Shown one piece after another: positions 5,575 through 6,543 of a DNA stretch of 6,543 bases (positions within the stretch are counted from its first letter, which is position 1; each line of letters starts with the position of its first letter). The DNA is taken from contig JAHEXO010000133.1 in the NCBI GenBank assembly GCA_023252065.1, positions 1 to 6,543 on the forward strand, read 5' to 3'. Position numbers and translations under genes: made by a program. The notes under the pieces are model-generated. The model searched no databases. It was not told where the DNA came from and saw only the letters and a program-made list of their open reading frames with translations. The stretch comes from Nocardioides sp. Lineage in GTDB: Bacteria > Actinomycetota > Actinomycetes > Propionibacteriales > Nocardioidaceae.

Positions 5575-6543
5575 ATGAGCTCCTATGACGTGGTGGTGAT
5601 CGGCGGCGGCGCTGCCGGCCTGTCGGCAGCCCTGGTCCTCGGCCGGGCGCGACGTACGGTCCTGGTGGTCGACTCCGGCGCGCCGCGCAACGCCCCCGCC
5701 GCCCACCTGCACGGCTATCTCTCCCGCGACGGCCTGCCCCCCAGCGAGCTCCTGGCAGTGGGGCGCGACGAGGTCACCGGCTACGGCGGCACGATCGTCG
5801 CCGACACGGTCACCGGCGTCAGCCCCACCGAGGACGGTGGGTTCGAGGTCTCCACCGCCGAGGGGCACCCGATCTCGACCCGGCGGCTCCTGGTCACGAC
5901 CGGGCTGCGTGACGAGCTCCCCGACATCCCGGGCCTCGGCGCCCGCTGGGCGCGCGACGTCCTGCACTGTCCCTACTGCCACGGACACGAGGTGCGCGAC
6001 CGTCCTCTCGGTGTCATCGGGGGCACTCCCGGAGCCGTCCGGTATGCCCAGACGGTCCGCCAGTGGACCGACGACCTGGTCTACTTCTCCCCGGCCGGCG
6101 TCCTGACGCCCACCGAGCGGACCGAGCTGCTCGCCCGCGCGATCGGTGTCGTGGAAGGCGCCATCGAGGGCCTCGTCGTCGACGCTGCCGACCACCTCCG
6201 TGGCGTCCGCATGGCCGACGGCTCCGTCGTGCCGCGCGACGCACTGTTCGTGCCGCCACGCTTCGTCCCGAACGCCGGCCTCCTCGAGGCCCTCGGCTGC
6301 GAGACCGACGAGAACGGCTGGGTCGTCACCGACCCGACCGGGCTCACCAGCGTCCCGGGGGTATGGGCCGCCGGGAACGTCGTCGACCCGCGCGCGCAGA
6401 TCATCACCGCGGCAGGGGCCGGCTCCGCAGCCGCGATCGCCCTGCAGGCCGACCTCGTGGACGACGACGTACGCCGTGCGGTCCGCGACTACGAGCACGG
6501 CCTGCCTCACCGACCCACTACACATCCCAACCCGAAGGAGTCA
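5575..6543 (+). CDS. Thioredoxin reductase-like FAD flavoprotein with CPYC active site, partial at right edge
   Basis: This frame is open from ATG 5575 to the right edge (323 codons). It is already about full family length, so the stop is probably close. VVVIGGGAAGLSAA (residues 6-19) is the FAD-binding Rossmann loop. The redox pair is in HCPYCHGHE, near residue 130, matching the CxxC position of thioredoxin reductase. The second nucleotide region reads GVIGGTPGAVRYAQ and is followed by TDDLVYFSP rather than a GGGDSA plus HRR pattern, so ordinary NADPH use is uncertain. The C-terminal FAD motif is GVWAAGNVVDPRAQ, with Asn replacing the usual Asp of GD. CPxCHG-type motifs with weak NADPH sites recall dithiol oxidases such as GliT and HlmI, as well as many uncharacterised actinobacterial reductases. 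It should catalyse a flavin-linked thiol/disulfide reaction in the cytosol on an unknown partner. Its start lies 68 bp from the divergent XRE-cupin regulator, which probably controls it. Confidence 0.88.
   Translation, partial: MSSYDVVVIGGGAAGLSAALVLGRARRTVLVVDSGAPRNAPAAHLHGYLSRDGLPPSELLAVGRDEVTGYGGTIVADTVTGVSPTEDGGFEVSTAEGHPISTRRLLVTTGLRDELPDIPGLGARWARDVLHCPYCHGHEVRDRPLGVIGGTPGAVRYAQTVRQWTDDLVYFSPAGVLTPTERTELLARAIGVVEGAIEGLVVDAADHLRGVRMADGSVVPRDALFVPPRFVPNAGLLEALGCETDENGWVVTDPTGLTSVPGVWAAGNVVDPRAQIITAAGAGSAAAIALQADLVDDDVRRAVRDYEHGLPHRPTTHPNPKES
6535..6540 (+). promoter_or_regulatory. Possible ribosome binding site for a gene beyond the edge
   Basis: AAGGAG stands 3 bases before the window ends, within the last codons of the flavoprotein frame. 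It may precede a closely linked or overlapping downstream gene, which would make the flavoprotein the first gene of an operon. This cannot be confirmed here. Confidence 0.3.

Noticed and set aside
5503..6525. Long minus-strand frame opposite the flavoprotein
   Set aside because: The plus frame carries FAD and CxxC motifs in the right order. The antisense product has no recognisable features.
1..6543. CRISPR array, tRNA/rRNA, IS element, toxin-antitoxin or phage module
   Set aside because: No regularly spaced repeats, cloverleaf, transposase or terminal inverted repeats were found. The XRE protein has a cupin sensor rather than a toxin partner.

Overview
The window is GC-rich, and its codon use is strongly biased to G or C at the third position. 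It also shows actinobacterial signatures: TANNNT -10 boxes next to start codons, a small PLDc_N/SHOCT membrane protein and a CRP/GlxR-type half-site. I read it as chromosomal DNA of a high-GC actinomycete, possibly a Nocardioides-like member of the Propionibacteriales. That placement is inference only. There are no RNA genes, insertion sequences, CRISPR arrays or phage genes. The DNA is densely coding, and no gene-free gap exceeds about 130 bases.

Layout from left to right. (1) A minus-strand gene, cut by the left edge, encodes a secreted protein with a signal peptide, a fibronectin-III-like domain and an endonuclease/exonuclease/phosphatase (EEP) domain. (2) A 130-bp divergent intergenic region carries a near-consensus CRP/GlxR-type operator and a perfect 17-bp palindrome. 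(3) A plus-strand class III, PLP-dependent aminotransferase resembles glutamate-1-semialdehyde aminomutase but has non-canonical active-site surroundings. (4) Convergent to it is a minus-strand membrane protein fused to a spermidine-synthase-like domain. (5) Next on the minus strand is a small two-helix membrane protein with a SHOCT tail, followed by an 18-bp-stem terminator hairpin. (6) Then comes a minus-strand XRE-type regulator fused to a cupin domain. (7) Divergent from it by 68 bp, and running to the right edge, is a thioredoxin-reductase-like flavoprotein with a CPYC active site.

The genes look like several independent units rather than one pathway. The clearest functional pairing is the XRE-cupin regulator with the divergent CPYC flavoprotein, a classic regulator/target arrangement. 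The EEP protein and the aminotransferase share a control region but have no obvious biochemical link. I see no clear evidence of a wholly new system. The most unusual features are the tandem imperfect repeats in front of the SHOCT gene, the altered flavoprotein motifs, the probably non-polyamine spermidine-synthase-like fusion, and apparently leaderless starts.
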